Assembly (NCBI GenBank): GCA_020636155.1
Contig: JACJYM010000012.1
Location: 19,088-83,087, forward strand
Reading direction: 5' to 3'
From: Lewinellaceae bacterium
GTDB lineage: Bacteria; Bacteroidota; Bacteroidia; Chitinophagales; Saprospiraceae
DNA length: 64,000 nt
Below, piece by piece: positions 44,379-53,318 of this stretch. The position numbers and the translations under genes were made by a program. Each line of letters opens with the position of its first letter. Position 1 is the first letter of the stretch. The notes beneath the pieces are model-generated. The model made no database searches, was not told where the DNA came from, and saw nothing but the letters and a program-made list of their open reading frames with translations.

Positions 44379-44768
44379 ATGGAATTTCCAAAAAATTTAA
44401 AATATACCAAAGAACACGAGTGGATAAGGGTAGAAGGTGAGATGGCCTATGTAGGAATCACAGAATTCGCCCAAGGAGAATTGGGAGATATCGTCTATGT
44501 AGAGGTTGATACCGTAGGTGAGACGATCGAAATTGATGAAGTCTTCGGGACGGTAGAAGCGGTAAAAACAACCTCCGATTTGTTTATGCCTGTATCTGGA
44601 GAGATACTTGAATTTAATAGTCAGTTGGATGAAAACGATGGTGATAATCCTAGCTTGATTAACGATGATCCTTACGGAGAAGGGTGGATAGTGAAGATAA
44701 AACTCAGTGATTTAGGTCAATTGGACAGCTTATTAGATGCAGAATCTTACACGGATTTAGTATCTTAA
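44379..44768 (+). CDS. gcvH: glycine cleavage system H protein
   Basis: 129 residues; the lipoyl-carrying shuttle of the glycine cleavage complex. The lipoylation site is Lys63 in TVEAVKTTSD; the conserved GELGDIVYVE block precedes it and DNPSLINDDPYGEGWIVKI follows. The length is normal for the family. The P, T and L protein genes are not in the window. Confidence 0.95.
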   Translation: MEFPKNLKYTKEHEWIRVEGEMAYVGITEFAQGELGDIVYVEVDTVGETIEIDEVFGTVEAVKTTSDLFMPVSGEILEFNSQLDENDGDNPSLINDDPYGEGWIVKIKLSDLGQLDSLLDAESYTDLVS

Positions 44769-44822
44769 TACACCAAAAATGAAAGTAGATGCATCTTACT
44801 TTCTAATTACGATTTTTAAAAA

Positions 44823-45176
44823 TTGAATAAAGATTTAATTTTAGCAGTTTCTTGGACTTTGCTGATAATAATATTATCCAGCTTGCCGGGGAGTTCTATG
44901 CCAAAAGTTAGTTTGATACCTAATATGGACAAAATAGGGCATTTTAGTGTTTATGCAGTATCCTCATATTTGTGGGTAAGGTATTTTGTCGCTAGTATGC
45001 CTGTGAATCAATCGATTAGGTTTAGTCTTATTTTAACAGCAGCAATAGGAATTCTCATGGAAATTGCACAGTTTTTATTTTTTAGAGGTCGTATGTTTGA
45101 GGTTTACGATATTATTGCTAATATTGGAGGCTCAATTGTAGGAGTTTTAGTATTTATAAAATTAAAAAAGTATTAA
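44823..45176 (+). CDS. VanZ-like family membrane protein
   Basis: 117 residues with about four transmembrane helices and the VanZ-like layout, including LIPNMDKIGHFSVYAVSSYL, with the conserved Asp-Lys...His, and the later DIIANIGGSIVGVL. The start is TTG 44823. The family is of unknown function in most bacteria; a resistance role should not be assumed. It ends one base before the TonB start. Confidence 0.8.
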   Translation: MNKDLILAVSWTLLIIILSSLPGSSMPKVSLIPNMDKIGHFSVYAVSSYLWVRYFVASMPVNQSIRFSLILTAAIGILMEIAQFLFFRGRMFEVYDIIANIGGSIVGVLVFIKLKKY

Positions 45177-45177
45177 T

Positions 45178-46098
45178 ATGTTTCAAGATTTGTCAATGAC
45201 GGGATCGAACGTATTGCTTCTGATTGGTTTTGTTTTTCTTTTAACAATTGCCATCATATTTATGGTGAAGCATTTTTTATTTAGGAAAAATAGAGAAGAA
45301 GTCAAAGAAGCTCATGCGAACGACAGTGTTCAAACTGCTATGAGCAACAGAACAAAGTACAAGGAGTATGATGCTTTCTCATTGAGAGGAACTATTCTTG
45401 GATATGGATTAATGACAGCCGTTTTTGTTACTTTGGTTTCATTTGCTTGGACGCAATATGAAAAAGTAATAGACCTGTCAGATTATGATTTTGAAATCGA
45501 CGAAATCATAGAACAAGAGCCTCCAAGATCGGCGGAACCACCGCCACCTCCACCGCCACCTCCACCACCGATTATTCAGGAAGTACCGGATGACGAAATA
45601 GAAGAAGATCCACCACCATTGGAAGATATGTCAGTGACTGAGGAGACCGTGATAGATGAACCTAAACCAGTGGTTGACGATGCACCGCCACCGCCACCGC
45701 CGCCACCGCCACCACCTGCAAAGGAGGAAATCTTCAAAAGGGTGGAGGAAATGCCTAGATTCCCGGGTTGTGAAGATATGAAAGGTACGGATGAGGAAAA
45801 ATATAAATGTTCGCAGGTGGAACTGCTTAAGTTTGTACAGAAAAACTTGAAATATCCTGCCATTGCCAAGGAGAATGGTGTTCAAGGAACGATTCCTATC
45901 AGTTTTACCGTGGGTAAAGATGGTTCTATTACGGATGTTACCGTATTGAGGGGATTAGGTGCTGGATTGGATGAGGCTGCGGTTGAGGCCGTGGAATCAA
46001 TCACAAAATCAGGCATTAAATTTAGACCAGGAAAACAAAGAGGTAGAGCGGTGAAAGTAAGTTACACCTTACCAATAAGGTTTAAACTAGAAGGATAA
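45178..46098 (+). CDS. TonB-family energy transducer
   Basis: 306 residues. A cytoplasmic-membrane segment near the N-terminus (about 10-30) and a second at about 76-96 are followed by a periplasmic linker with two proline runs (eleven prolines each) separated by an acidic segment, then a C-terminal TonB domain (about 205-306: VQKNLKYPAIAKENGVQGTI, SFTVGKDGSITDVTVLRGL). This transfers proton-motive force to outer-membrane receptors. A terminator follows at 46121. Confidence 0.9.
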   Translation: MFQDLSMTGSNVLLLIGFVFLLTIAIIFMVKHFLFRKNREEVKEAHANDSVQTAMSNRTKYKEYDAFSLRGTILGYGLMTAVFVTLVSFAWTQYEKVIDLSDYDFEIDEIIEQEPPRSAEPPPPPPPPPPPIIQEVPDDEIEEDPPPLEDMSVTEETVIDEPKPVVDDAPPPPPPPPPPPAKEEIFKRVEEMPRFPGCEDMKGTDEEKYKCSQVELLKFVQKNLKYPAIAKENGVQGTIPISFTVGKDGSITDVTVLRGLGAGLDEAAVEAVESITKSGIKFRPGKQRGRAVKVSYTLPIRFKLEG

Positions 46099-46120
46099 TT
46101 TAATTGGTTAAAATAAATAT

Positions 46121-46160
46121 AAAGTCCTTGTTCTGAAAAGAGCAGGGACTTTGTATTTTA
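46121..46160 (+). terminator. intrinsic terminator after the TonB gene
   Basis: A 14-base-pair stem with two G-T pairs (46121-46134 with 46139-46152) closed by a GAAA tetraloop, followed by a T-rich tail. It ends the gltA-gcvH-vanZ-tonB run; the hairpin is also usable from the opposite strand for holB-side transcripts only weakly. Confidence 0.8.
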
Positions 46161-46199
46161 AAGAGAAATCCCTAGATAGATGTCCGAAATTATTAGCCG

Positions 46200-47318
46200 C
46201 TACGATTTTAAAAGATATCCAATTTCCAGGCTGAGCGAGAAGAACAATATTTTAGAATTGGCATTGCGGTAAATATGTGTAATCGCCTCATTGAGCAATT
46301 CTTCAATACTGATTATTTTATCAAAATTTAAGATGGACTTCATCTTAAAAGCAATGTCTTTTTCACTCTCGGAAATGTCATCTGTCCATGTCTGTGAAAA
46401 ATACCAATAATGAAAAGCCCTGAGAAAGTGCAAGCCATACTCGATGAAGTTCCTTTGCTGTTCTTGGTTCCATCTCGCAATATCTTCACAAAATCTGGTG
46501 ATATCTTCTGGATGTGATTTATAACATAGTCTCAACCAATCATAAAGCATACTGCCATAGCCATCATCCTCTGACTTTAATAATTCGATGGCTCTGGAAA
46601 TATTTCCTGCAGAGAGATTGATGACAGATTCATCAATATTAGTGCTTCCGGTTATCCTTTGCAAAACTGATTTGATTTCCTTATTGGTAAAAAGAGGAAT
46701 TTTAGTAATCTGACACCTCGATAATACCGTTGGTAACAATAACTCTGAATCCTCAGCCACCAATAAAATGACCGTTTTGTCTGGTGGTTCTTCGATGAGT
46801 TTCAAAAGCCGGTTTCCTTCTCGCCCTAAGTATTCCGGCATCCACATGATGAGGATTTTATAATCCGATTCGAAGCTTTGTAGGCTAAGTCGTTGCGAGA
46901 TTAGATTGGTTTCCTTGACATTGATATTTGGTCGGGCAGTAGAAGTGGTGATGGTTTCTATCCATTGTTTAAAACTGGCAAATGGATTGGATAAAATTAA
47001 ATTCTTAAAAGGTAATATAAAATCTTCACTTGTGGTGTCTTCCCGTTTCTTTGTCTCTGACTTGACTACGGGAAAAGCAAAATGTGTATCGGGATGCATC
47101 ATTTTGCTAGATTTGAGACAGGCGGGACATATCCCACAAGAGTCTTCCTCTTTTTTGTCGGTACAATGTATGTAAGTCGAAAATGCTAAGGCCATCGCCA
47201 ATGCAGCACTACCTTCTTTGCCAAGAAAAAGTTGGGCATGCGGAATTTTTTCACTTTGAGCCGATTGTATGAGCTGTTTTTTTATCTCGACTTTGCCTGG
47301 AATTGTCTCAAACCTCAT
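46200..47318 (-). CDS. holB: DNA polymerase III delta' subunit
   Basis: 372 residues; clamp-loader subunit of the replicative polymerase. The N-terminal AAA+ fold has a degenerate P-loop (LFLGKEGSAALAMALAF), as expected for delta', which binds no ATP, and a zinc-binding group DSCGICPACLK. Further blocks are LIMWMPEYLGREGNRLLKLI, EEPPDKTVILL and PTVLSRCQITKI. It is immediately upstream of nothing on its strand and follows gpx with no gap. Confidence 0.85.
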   Translation of the reverse strand: MRFETIPGKVEIKKQLIQSAQSEKIPHAQLFLGKEGSAALAMALAFSTYIHCTDKKEEDSCGICPACLKSSKMMHPDTHFAFPVVKSETKKREDTTSEDFILPFKNLILSNPFASFKQWIETITTSTARPNINVKETNLISQRLSLQSFESDYKILIMWMPEYLGREGNRLLKLIEEPPDKTVILLVAEDSELLLPTVLSRCQITKIPLFTNKEIKSVLQRITGSTNIDESVINLSAGNISRAIELLKSEDDGYGSMLYDWLRLCYKSHPEDITRFCEDIARWNQEQQRNFIEYGLHFLRAFHYWYFSQTWTDDISESEKDIAFKMKSILNFDKIISIEELLNEAITHIYRNANSKILFFSLSLEIGYLLKS

Positions 47319-47786
47319 CTATATCAAATCCAAAATTTCATTTGACAATGGGGAGGTGGTTGCTGCAATGGATTTCAATATTATTCCATCTTCATCTAGT
47401 AAGAATTTATGAAAATTCCATTCCACTTCAAAGTTGCCTATACCATTTTCACTCTCATTCATTAAATATTGATACAAGGGGTGTGGGTCAATTTTAATTT
47501 TCACTTTTTCAGTTAAAATGAAGCTTACGCCGTAATTTAATGTACAGAATTCCTGAATCTGTGCAGAATTTCCCGGTTCTTGATTGCCAAAATCATTGCA
47601 TGGTGTTCCGATGACAATTATTTTGTCTCCATAGTTTTCGTGTAATTCTTGTAGTTGAGCCAGTTGAGGGGTCAAGCCACATTCACTGGCCGTATTGACA
47701 ATCAATAATTTTTTCCCCTTATAATCTTCAAAATTCAAAGGAGAACCGTCCAGTTTATTAATCTTAATGCCGTATATGTCAGTCAT
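47319..47786 (-). CDS. glutathione peroxidase family thiol peroxidase
   Basis: 155 residues. The peroxidatic cysteine is Cys36 in NTASECGLTPQ, standing where selenocysteine lies in animals. The other tetrad blocks are GTPCNDFGNQEPG and WNFHKFL. Bacterial members generally use thioredoxin rather than glutathione. The gene starts inside the last eight bases of aspS, so it is translationally coupled to it. Confidence 0.9.
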   Translation of the reverse strand: MTDIYGIKINKLDGSPLNFEDYKGKKLLIVNTASECGLTPQLAQLQELHENYGDKIIVIGTPCNDFGNQEPGNSAQIQEFCTLNYGVSFILTEKVKIKIDPHPLYQYLMNESENGIGNFEVEWNFHKFLLDEDGIILKSIAATTSPLSNEILDLI

Positions 47787-49551
47787 TTTTTTTCAAGTCT
47801 AATTTGAGATTCAACTCATCTAATTGTTCTTCATGTATCAAGGAAGGAGCATCAATCATCATGTCTCGTCCCTGATTATTTTTAGGGAATGCAATATAAT
47901 CCCTAATAGAGGACTGATTATTCATCACCGCACACAATCTATCAAATCCAAAGGCAATGCCACCGTGAGGGGGAGCTCCATACTCAAATGCTCCCATCAA
48001 AAATCCGAATTGATTTTCTGCTTCCTCCTTGCTGAAACCTAACAATTCGAAGTTTTTGGCTTGTAAGGCTCTGTCGTGAATTCTGATAGATCCACCTCCG
48101 ATTTCTGATCCATTGATGACCAAATCGTAAGCATCCGCTCGCAGGTTTTTCATCGTTTCATGGTCACCGCTCAGCATATTTGGGATGTCCGCAATTTTTG
48201 GCGAGGTGAAAGGGTGGTGCATCGCATGAAATCTTTTGCTGTCCTCGTCCCATTCTAATAATGGAAAATCAATCACCCACAATGGTTTAAAGTCACCATT
48301 TTTCATCAGTGATTCACGTTTGGCAATTTCAAGTCGAAGTTCGTTCAGTTGTTTTCTCGTTTTTTCGGTCTCACCACTCAATATAAATAGACAATCTCCA
48401 TTCTCAGCACCGAATTTCTCTTTCCATTCATTGAGGGTCTCGTCATTATAAAATTTACCTATGGTAGATTTTATAGTGCCGTCTGTATTATATTTAACAT
48501 ATACTAAGCCTTTGGCACCGATTTGCGGTCTTTGCATCCACTCAGTTAGTTCTTTCATCGTACTATTGGAGTAACTTTCAGAAACACCTTTGGCACAAAT
48601 ACCAACCACTAATTCGGCTCCATCGAAAACACCGAAACCATGACCTTTTGCAAAATCATTCATTTCGACGAATTCCATTCCAAATCTCAAATCTGGTTTA
48701 TCCGATCCATATTTTTTCATGGCATCATCATAAGACATACGTGGAAAATCAGGTAACGTGACTCCCAAGGTATGCTGGAAAAGGTGTTTTGTTAACCCCT
48801 CAAAAGTATTCAGTATGTCATCGATATGTACGTAAGACATCTCGCAATCTATCTGAGTAAATTCTGGCTGTCGATCTGCTCTCAAATCTTCGTCACGGAA
48901 ACATTTCACGATCTGGAAATATTTGTCCATACCTCCCACCATCAGTATCTGCTTAAAGGTTTGGGGTGATTGAGGAAGGGCATAAAATTGACCTGCATTT
49001 AGCCTCGATGGAACCACGAAATCTCTCGCTCCTTCAGGTGTTGACTTAATTAAAAAAGGAGTTTCTATCTCAATAAAACCTTGAATGTCAAGGTATTTAC
49101 GAGTTTCTAAAGCAAGCTTTGAACGGAATATGAGGTTGTTTTGGAGTGGGCTTCTTCTTATATCCAAATACCGATATTTCATCCTCAAATCATCGCCACC
49201 ATCGGTATCATCCTCAATAGTGAATGGAGGCACCTTGCTTTTGTTGAGCTCTTTGAGTGAAGTGACTTCTATTTCAATGTCTCCAGTCGCTCGATTTGGA
49301 TTTTTACTCGATCGTTCTCTCACGATTCCTTCTACCTGAATGACAAATTCTCTACCTAATTTTCTAGCTTTCTCACACAGCTCTTGATTGCTTTCCATAT
49401 TGAAAACCAATTGGGTAATGCCATATCGATCTCTCAAATCTATAAAAGTCATTCCACCTAAATCACGACTTTTCTGTACCCAGCCTGACAAAGTGACGAT
49501 TTTGTCAATATCTTGTATTCTTAATTCACCGCAAGTATTCGTTCTGTACAT
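47779..49551 (-). CDS. aspS: aspartyl-tRNA synthetase
   Basis: 590 residues; class II synthetase. The N-terminal OB-fold anticodon-binding domain (about 1-105, LSGWVQKSRDLGGMTFIDLR) is followed by the catalytic core with motif 2 (FRDEDLRADRQPEFTQID) and motif 3 (GGIAFGFDRL), plus the bacterial GAD insertion. Length is typical for bacterial AspRS. A promoter lies at 49579-49613. Confidence 0.97.
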   Translation of the reverse strand: MYRTNTCGELRIQDIDKIVTLSGWVQKSRDLGGMTFIDLRDRYGITQLVFNMESNQELCEKARKLGREFVIQVEGIVRERSSKNPNRATGDIEIEVTSLKELNKSKVPPFTIEDDTDGGDDLRMKYRYLDIRRSPLQNNLIFRSKLALETRKYLDIQGFIEIETPFLIKSTPEGARDFVVPSRLNAGQFYALPQSPQTFKQILMVGGMDKYFQIVKCFRDEDLRADRQPEFTQIDCEMSYVHIDDILNTFEGLTKHLFQHTLGVTLPDFPRMSYDDAMKKYGSDKPDLRFGMEFVEMNDFAKGHGFGVFDGAELVVGICAKGVSESYSNSTMKELTEWMQRPQIGAKGLVYVKYNTDGTIKSTIGKFYNDETLNEWKEKFGAENGDCLFILSGETEKTRKQLNELRLEIAKRESLMKNGDFKPLWVIDFPLLEWDEDSKRFHAMHHPFTSPKIADIPNMLSGDHETMKNLRADAYDLVINGSEIGGGSIRIHDRALQAKNFELLGFSKEEAENQFGFLMGAFEYGAPPHGGIAFGFDRLCAVMNNQSSIRDYIAFPKNNQGRDMMIDAPSLIHEEQLDELNLKLDLKKND

Positions 49552-49578
49552 AGTATTAAATTATGTTATATGTTTTTG

Positions 49579-49613
49579 CAAAATTAATTCTATTTGTCGA
49601 TTTGACTTACAAA
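49579..49613 (-). promoter_or_regulatory. promoter of aspS
   Basis: On the minus strand TTTG (49610-49613) is followed after 23 bases by TAATTTTG (49579-49586), a full -7 match. The leader to ATG 49551 would be about 20 nt. Confidence 0.5.
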
Positions 49614-49758
49614 GGAGACTTTTAGTTTAATGTTAAAAAACACTTATTTAGAAATAATTGGGCTTGATTTTTGTTTTAATTGAGATGAGGGCTTTATTTA
49701 ATTTCTTATATTAAGAAAAAATAGTTTTAAAAATATGGGAATATATCAAGCAATCGTT

Positions 49759-49766
49759 TATATTTG
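49759..49766 (+). promoter_or_regulatory. -7 element upstream of the secreted protein gene
   Basis: TATATTTG (49759-49766) matches the Bacteroidota -7 consensus and ends ten bases before ATG 49777, so the transcript would have almost no leader. No clear -33 element was found. Confidence 0.35.
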
Positions 49767-49776
49767 TTTGTAGAAT

Positions 49777-50265
49777 ATGAGAAAGAACCTAATATTAAGT
49801 ATTTGCCTGTTCCTTGCTGTCACTTTGCAAGCACAGAATCGTGTACTGGATGGAAACCTTCCCATGGTTTTCCTGATAGGTGAAAATGAGGGTGAATACG
49901 AACAAATGGTGGCATCTTACAATACTTTATTGCTCTCAGTCTGTGACAATTCGATGGATAAAGCCTATAAAGTATGGACTCTATTCCTTCAAGATTTTGA
50001 AAATTTTTCAAGAAATGAAGGAGTAGATATCAAGGGTGTGAAAATTTGGATTAATGTATTTTGGAATGCAAATGGGATGATTGATCATATTGTTTATTAC
50101 CCAAAACCTCATTCTAAAAATATGGACTTTAGTATTCTCACGGATTTGTTCGAAAGATTTGTTGATATGAACCAATTGGAAGTAACGAGTTCTGTGCCTT
50201 TTAGCCAATATGGTAGTGCCAGTTTTCCTGTTTTTTCTAAGTATAATCGTGCTTCAGAGGAGTAG
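49777..50265 (+). CDS. small secreted protein, unknown function
   Basis: 162 residues with a signal peptide (MRKNLILSICLFLAVTLQAQ). The mature part has no motif I recognise; it contains IKGVKIWINVFWNANGMIDHI, suggestive of a TonB-C-like or NTF2-like alpha/beta fold, but this is not a firm call. It is followed after 13 bases by the beta-propeller lipoprotein gene. Confidence 0.65.
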   Translation: MRKNLILSICLFLAVTLQAQNRVLDGNLPMVFLIGENEGEYEQMVASYNTLLLSVCDNSMDKAYKVWTLFLQDFENFSRNEGVDIKGVKIWINVFWNANGMIDHIVYYPKPHSKNMDFSILTDLFERFVDMNQLEVTSSVPFSQYGSASFPVFSKYNRASEE

Positions 50266-50278
50266 ATTCCAGATTTAA

Positions 50279-51274
50279 ATGTCTAAGACTACATTTCTAA
50301 AACCGTCTATTTACTTTATCTTTTTATTGGGTTTGGTGAGTAATTTGCTGGTGTTGAATTCATGTAATAAGGATGATGAAACGATTGATGTAAATTATTC
50401 TATATCTTATTTAGACACCAATATAGATCTTCAAGATGTTGCTTTTTTTCAGGGCAGTTATGTACTCGTGGGCGGGAGATCATGGGAGATTGGCGTACTT
50501 ATTAAGTCGAAGGATTTTGTCGAATTTACTATCGATAGTATCAGTTACAATGCGATGTTGGACTTATTTACTTATGGCGATGATATTTATTGTACCGGTG
50601 TTGATGGCAGGATTACGGTAGTGAATAATGGGCAAATTAGATACCAAAACTATCTTGGGAAAGTGGAGGAAGATTGGTCATACACTGTACTTCGTTCCAT
50701 CTATGTGGATGATAACCGAATCATAATCACGGGAGGTAAAAGTTATAATAATGGGCAAATAACACAATTGAATAAAGAGTATAAGCTAATAGAATACGAT
50801 ACTTTTGTAAATCAATTGAATGAAATTGAGAGTCTAGGTGATGGTAGATTGATGGCGGTGGGTTATGGTCAGGTATTGAGTTATGATGAAGGCGAAAATA
50901 AATGGAAGCAAGAAAATGTATTTGGCGATAATTTTATTGCTTGTTCCTTTGATTATCATTCGTCATTTTGGGTAGCAGGTGCCGATGGCAGTATTATTAG
51001 ATTAAATACAGAAACTCAAAGGTGGGAAAAACTGCGAGACGAATCCACCTTTTTTAGCCATAGTCAAGGTCTCAACGACATCCTCTTTATTGACGAAAAT
51101 AATGGAATAGTCGTAGGTCAGGAGGGATACGTTTCCATCACGACCAATGCAGGTAAAACATGGAGTCAAGCCAATATTAAAACAGACAATAATTTAAACA
51201 AAGTCATTTACGCCGAAAACCAATACCTAATAATCGGAGACGACGGAATAGTAATTAAAATAGATCTCCCGTAA
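50279..51274 (+). CDS. beta-propeller lipoprotein (BNR / Ycf48-like repeats)
   Basis: 331 residues with a lipoprotein signal ending LVLNSCNKDD. The remainder repeats short beta-strand blades such as DVAFFQGSYVLVGGRSWEIG and NGIVVGQEGYVSITTNAGKT, with the Asp-box-like SxNxGKTW pattern of BNR/photosystem assembly factor-like propellers. A periplasm- or surface-facing scaffold is likely. The gene converges with the lipoprotein gene at 51278. Confidence 0.7.
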   Translation: MSKTTFLKPSIYFIFLLGLVSNLLVLNSCNKDDETIDVNYSISYLDTNIDLQDVAFFQGSYVLVGGRSWEIGVLIKSKDFVEFTIDSISYNAMLDLFTYGDDIYCTGVDGRITVVNNGQIRYQNYLGKVEEDWSYTVLRSIYVDDNRIIITGGKSYNNGQITQLNKEYKLIEYDTFVNQLNEIESLGDGRLMAVGYGQVLSYDEGENKWKQENVFGDNFIACSFDYHSSFWVAGADGSIIRLNTETQRWEKLRDESTFFSHSQGLNDILFIDENNGIVVGQEGYVSITTNAGKTWSQANIKTDNNLNKVIYAENQYLIIGDDGIVIKIDLP

Positions 51275-51277
51275 TTA

Positions 51278-51871
51278 TTACCGTTTTGTGCCAGTGATTG
51301 GGCAGTTGTCAGTTAATGGGAATGGACTATCTTCTATCGAAATCGTCATAGTACTTCCCGGTAATAGCTCGGTTCCAGTTTGATTAATTATCAACGTAGA
51401 ATTAGTATTTACTGCATAATTAGACCCAAAAATAGGCACTTGTACCGCTGGTGGATCATAAAACAATGTGAATGCATTGATCTCAACATCAACTGCATCA
51501 GTATTAATCAATGTATTATTGAGTTTGAGTTTAACATAATTATTACCAAGGGTTGATTCTTCAATGACCAATTCAAAGGACTGTGAATTTAGGTTTTGGA
51601 GTAAAGTATTGGTACATGCCAAATTCAAATCCCAAGTACCTATCCAAAAATCCTTATAATATTTGCAAGCGACACTATCGGCTGTATTGGCTGTTGGGTC
51701 ATAAGTGAGTGATTCCGGATCTGTACAACCTCGTATAATACAAGAACCATCATCTTCGTCGGCATTCGGATTGTAGTTTTCTGCGTTAGGGTTCTTACAT
51801 CCTTTTTCTTTGCTGCAAGAACTTACCATTCCTATAACGAGAACCAACAACAGTAGATTTAGAATTTTCAT
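51278..51871 (-). CDS. small lipoprotein with acidic N-terminal repeat
   Basis: 197 residues with lipobox (GMVSSCSKEK). The following segment, CKNPNAENYNPNADEDDGSC then GCTDPESLTYDPTANTADS, repeats a C-x(n)-NPxA-D pattern common in Bacteroidota surface lipoproteins and possibly calcium binding. The C-terminal part is beta-rich and lipocalin-like in pattern. A -7 element TAATTTTG is at 51910-51917 on its strand. Confidence 0.65.
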   Translation of the reverse strand: MKILNLLLLVLVIGMVSSCSKEKGCKNPNAENYNPNADEDDGSCIIRGCTDPESLTYDPTANTADSVACKYYKDFWIGTWDLNLACTNTLLQNLNSQSFELVIEESTLGNNYVKLKLNNTLINTDAVDVEINAFTLFYDPPAVQVPIFGSNYAVNTNSTLIINQTGTELLPGSTMTISIEDSPFPLTDNCPITGTKR

Positions 51872-51944
51872 GATACTTTGAATTTCATTAAGTTATAAAA
51901 TATATACATCAAAATTAATAAAAATTATGCATTATGTTGGATGC

Positions 51945-52586
51945 TTATTTGTCTTTACTTTTAAAATCTCCTCTACGCCATGCGTCGATAAACTTTTTCC
52001 ATGCCAGAGGGTCAAATATCCGCTGAGGTTTTATCTGTCCCGCATATTGATATTCTTGCTGCTGCGCTTTAAACACATAATTAGAAGTTTCACCCCCATC
52101 CGCAGGCACCGTATATCTCAGTTCTTTCATCACATTCTCGGCAAGGTTGGCCAAAGCGGCTTCCCGTACTTCATTAGAAACGTCTAAGGCTAAAAATTCT
52201 TGTTTGAAATGCTCCCGACTCGGCCAAGGAAAAATGACAACTTCCGGCAATAAGATGCTATCCTTACTCATGATTTGTATGTACGTATATCGCGATTCAC
52301 TTAAGGTGTCAGGTAGGGTGTACTTGACGGATTTGTACCCAATTCGCGAAAATTCAACGGTTTCACCAGTCAATGCCACAAAGGAAAAGAATCCGTCATA
52401 ATCAGAATAATCTCCACGGGACGTATTCAATATAGATACATTGACATAGGGGAGTGGTATGACCTCGCCATTCTCATCAGCCGTCACGACTCTTCCAGAA
52501 AATTGGATGACAGCTACAGAATCCTTTTGGGAAAATAGGCTGGAACACACTAAAAATAAAGTCAGAGCTAGGAATAGCTTTTTCAT
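51945..52586 (-). CDS. secreted protein with carboxypeptidase-regulatory-like domain
   Basis: 213 residues. A signal peptide (MKKLFLALTLFLVCSSLFSQ) is followed by a CarboxypepD_reg-like beta-sandwich (about 28-115: SGRVVTADENGEVIPLPYVN, DGFFSFVALTGETVEFSRIG), as found at the N-terminus of SusC-type receptors but here alone, and then about 100 residues of helix-rich sequence without a known domain. Function is unknown. Confidence 0.75.
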   Translation of the reverse strand: MKKLFLALTLFLVCSSLFSQKDSVAVIQFSGRVVTADENGEVIPLPYVNVSILNTSRGDYSDYDGFFSFVALTGETVEFSRIGYKSVKYTLPDTLSESRYTYIQIMSKDSILLPEVVIFPWPSREHFKQEFLALDVSNEVREAALANLAENVMKELRYTVPADGGETSNYVFKAQQQEYQYAGQIKPQRIFDPLAWKKFIDAWRRGDFKSKDK

Positions 52587-52747
52587 AATTCGATTTCAAT
52601 ATTAAACAAAACCAAGATAATTAATAGATCATAAAATCATCTAAATTCATTGGACTCAATGCGAAAATGATTTATCATCAATAGTACATTAGACCAAACG
52701 ACCCCCGCAAGAAATTATAATGGTTTTATTTCGATTTTAACATTTAT

Positions 52748-53224
52748 TTAGTCAACCTTCACGCCTGTAGCCATGAATTTTAACTCACGAACAGGTTCAG
52801 TGATTGCCTCTATTTCTTCTGCTGACTTACCTTCATCTTCGGCATAATGCTTCAATTCATCTACAGAGGTTTCTTCATAATAAGCCTGACCCTTCATGAT
52901 TACATTTCCAGAAAGATCTTTTGGAACGAAAAAGCCATAATCGTGAAATTTTACGAACATACTTTCAGATTCATCCCCGTTTTCAGGAACTATACTCATC
53001 CAACAACCTTTAGCTTGGCACACACCATCTACCTTTCCTTTGACCACAAAATCCATAGGCTCGGTCGATCCGTTTAATTTTGTAAGCATATCATTAAAAC
53101 CAACCACGTCATTCGCATCAAAATCCTCACCGAATACTGTTATTTCTTCAACTGTTTCCGTTTTTTGTTCATTCTTACAAGAAAATGCAACAAATAATAC
53201 CAAGCTTAAAAACAAAAATCTCAT
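52748..53224 (-). CDS. DUF4920 lipoprotein
   Basis: 158 residues with lipobox (LFVAFSCKNE). The DUF4920 body contains VKGKVDGVCQAKGCWMSI with two cysteines, then FVKFHDYGFFVPKD, the pattern of an OB-like fold sometimes linked with metal handling. Function is not established. A -7 element TATCTTTG is at 53265-53272 on its strand. Confidence 0.8.
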   Translation of the reverse strand: MRFLFLSLVLFVAFSCKNEQKTETVEEITVFGEDFDANDVVGFNDMLTKLNGSTEPMDFVVKGKVDGVCQAKGCWMSIVPENGDESESMFVKFHDYGFFVPKDLSGNVIMKGQAYYEETSVDELKHYAEDEGKSAEEIEAITEPVRELKFMATGVKVD

Positions 53225-53318
53225 ATTTAAAAAGTTTAATTTAAAATTATTTTATTCTAACTGTCAAAGATAGGAATAAACTCAATATTTACTTTGGTAT
53301 GTTGGCAAAAGATGATAA

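Noticed and set aside
44823..45176. glycopeptide resistance gene (VanZ)
   Set aside because: VanZ-like family membership alone does not imply resistance, and no van cluster is present.
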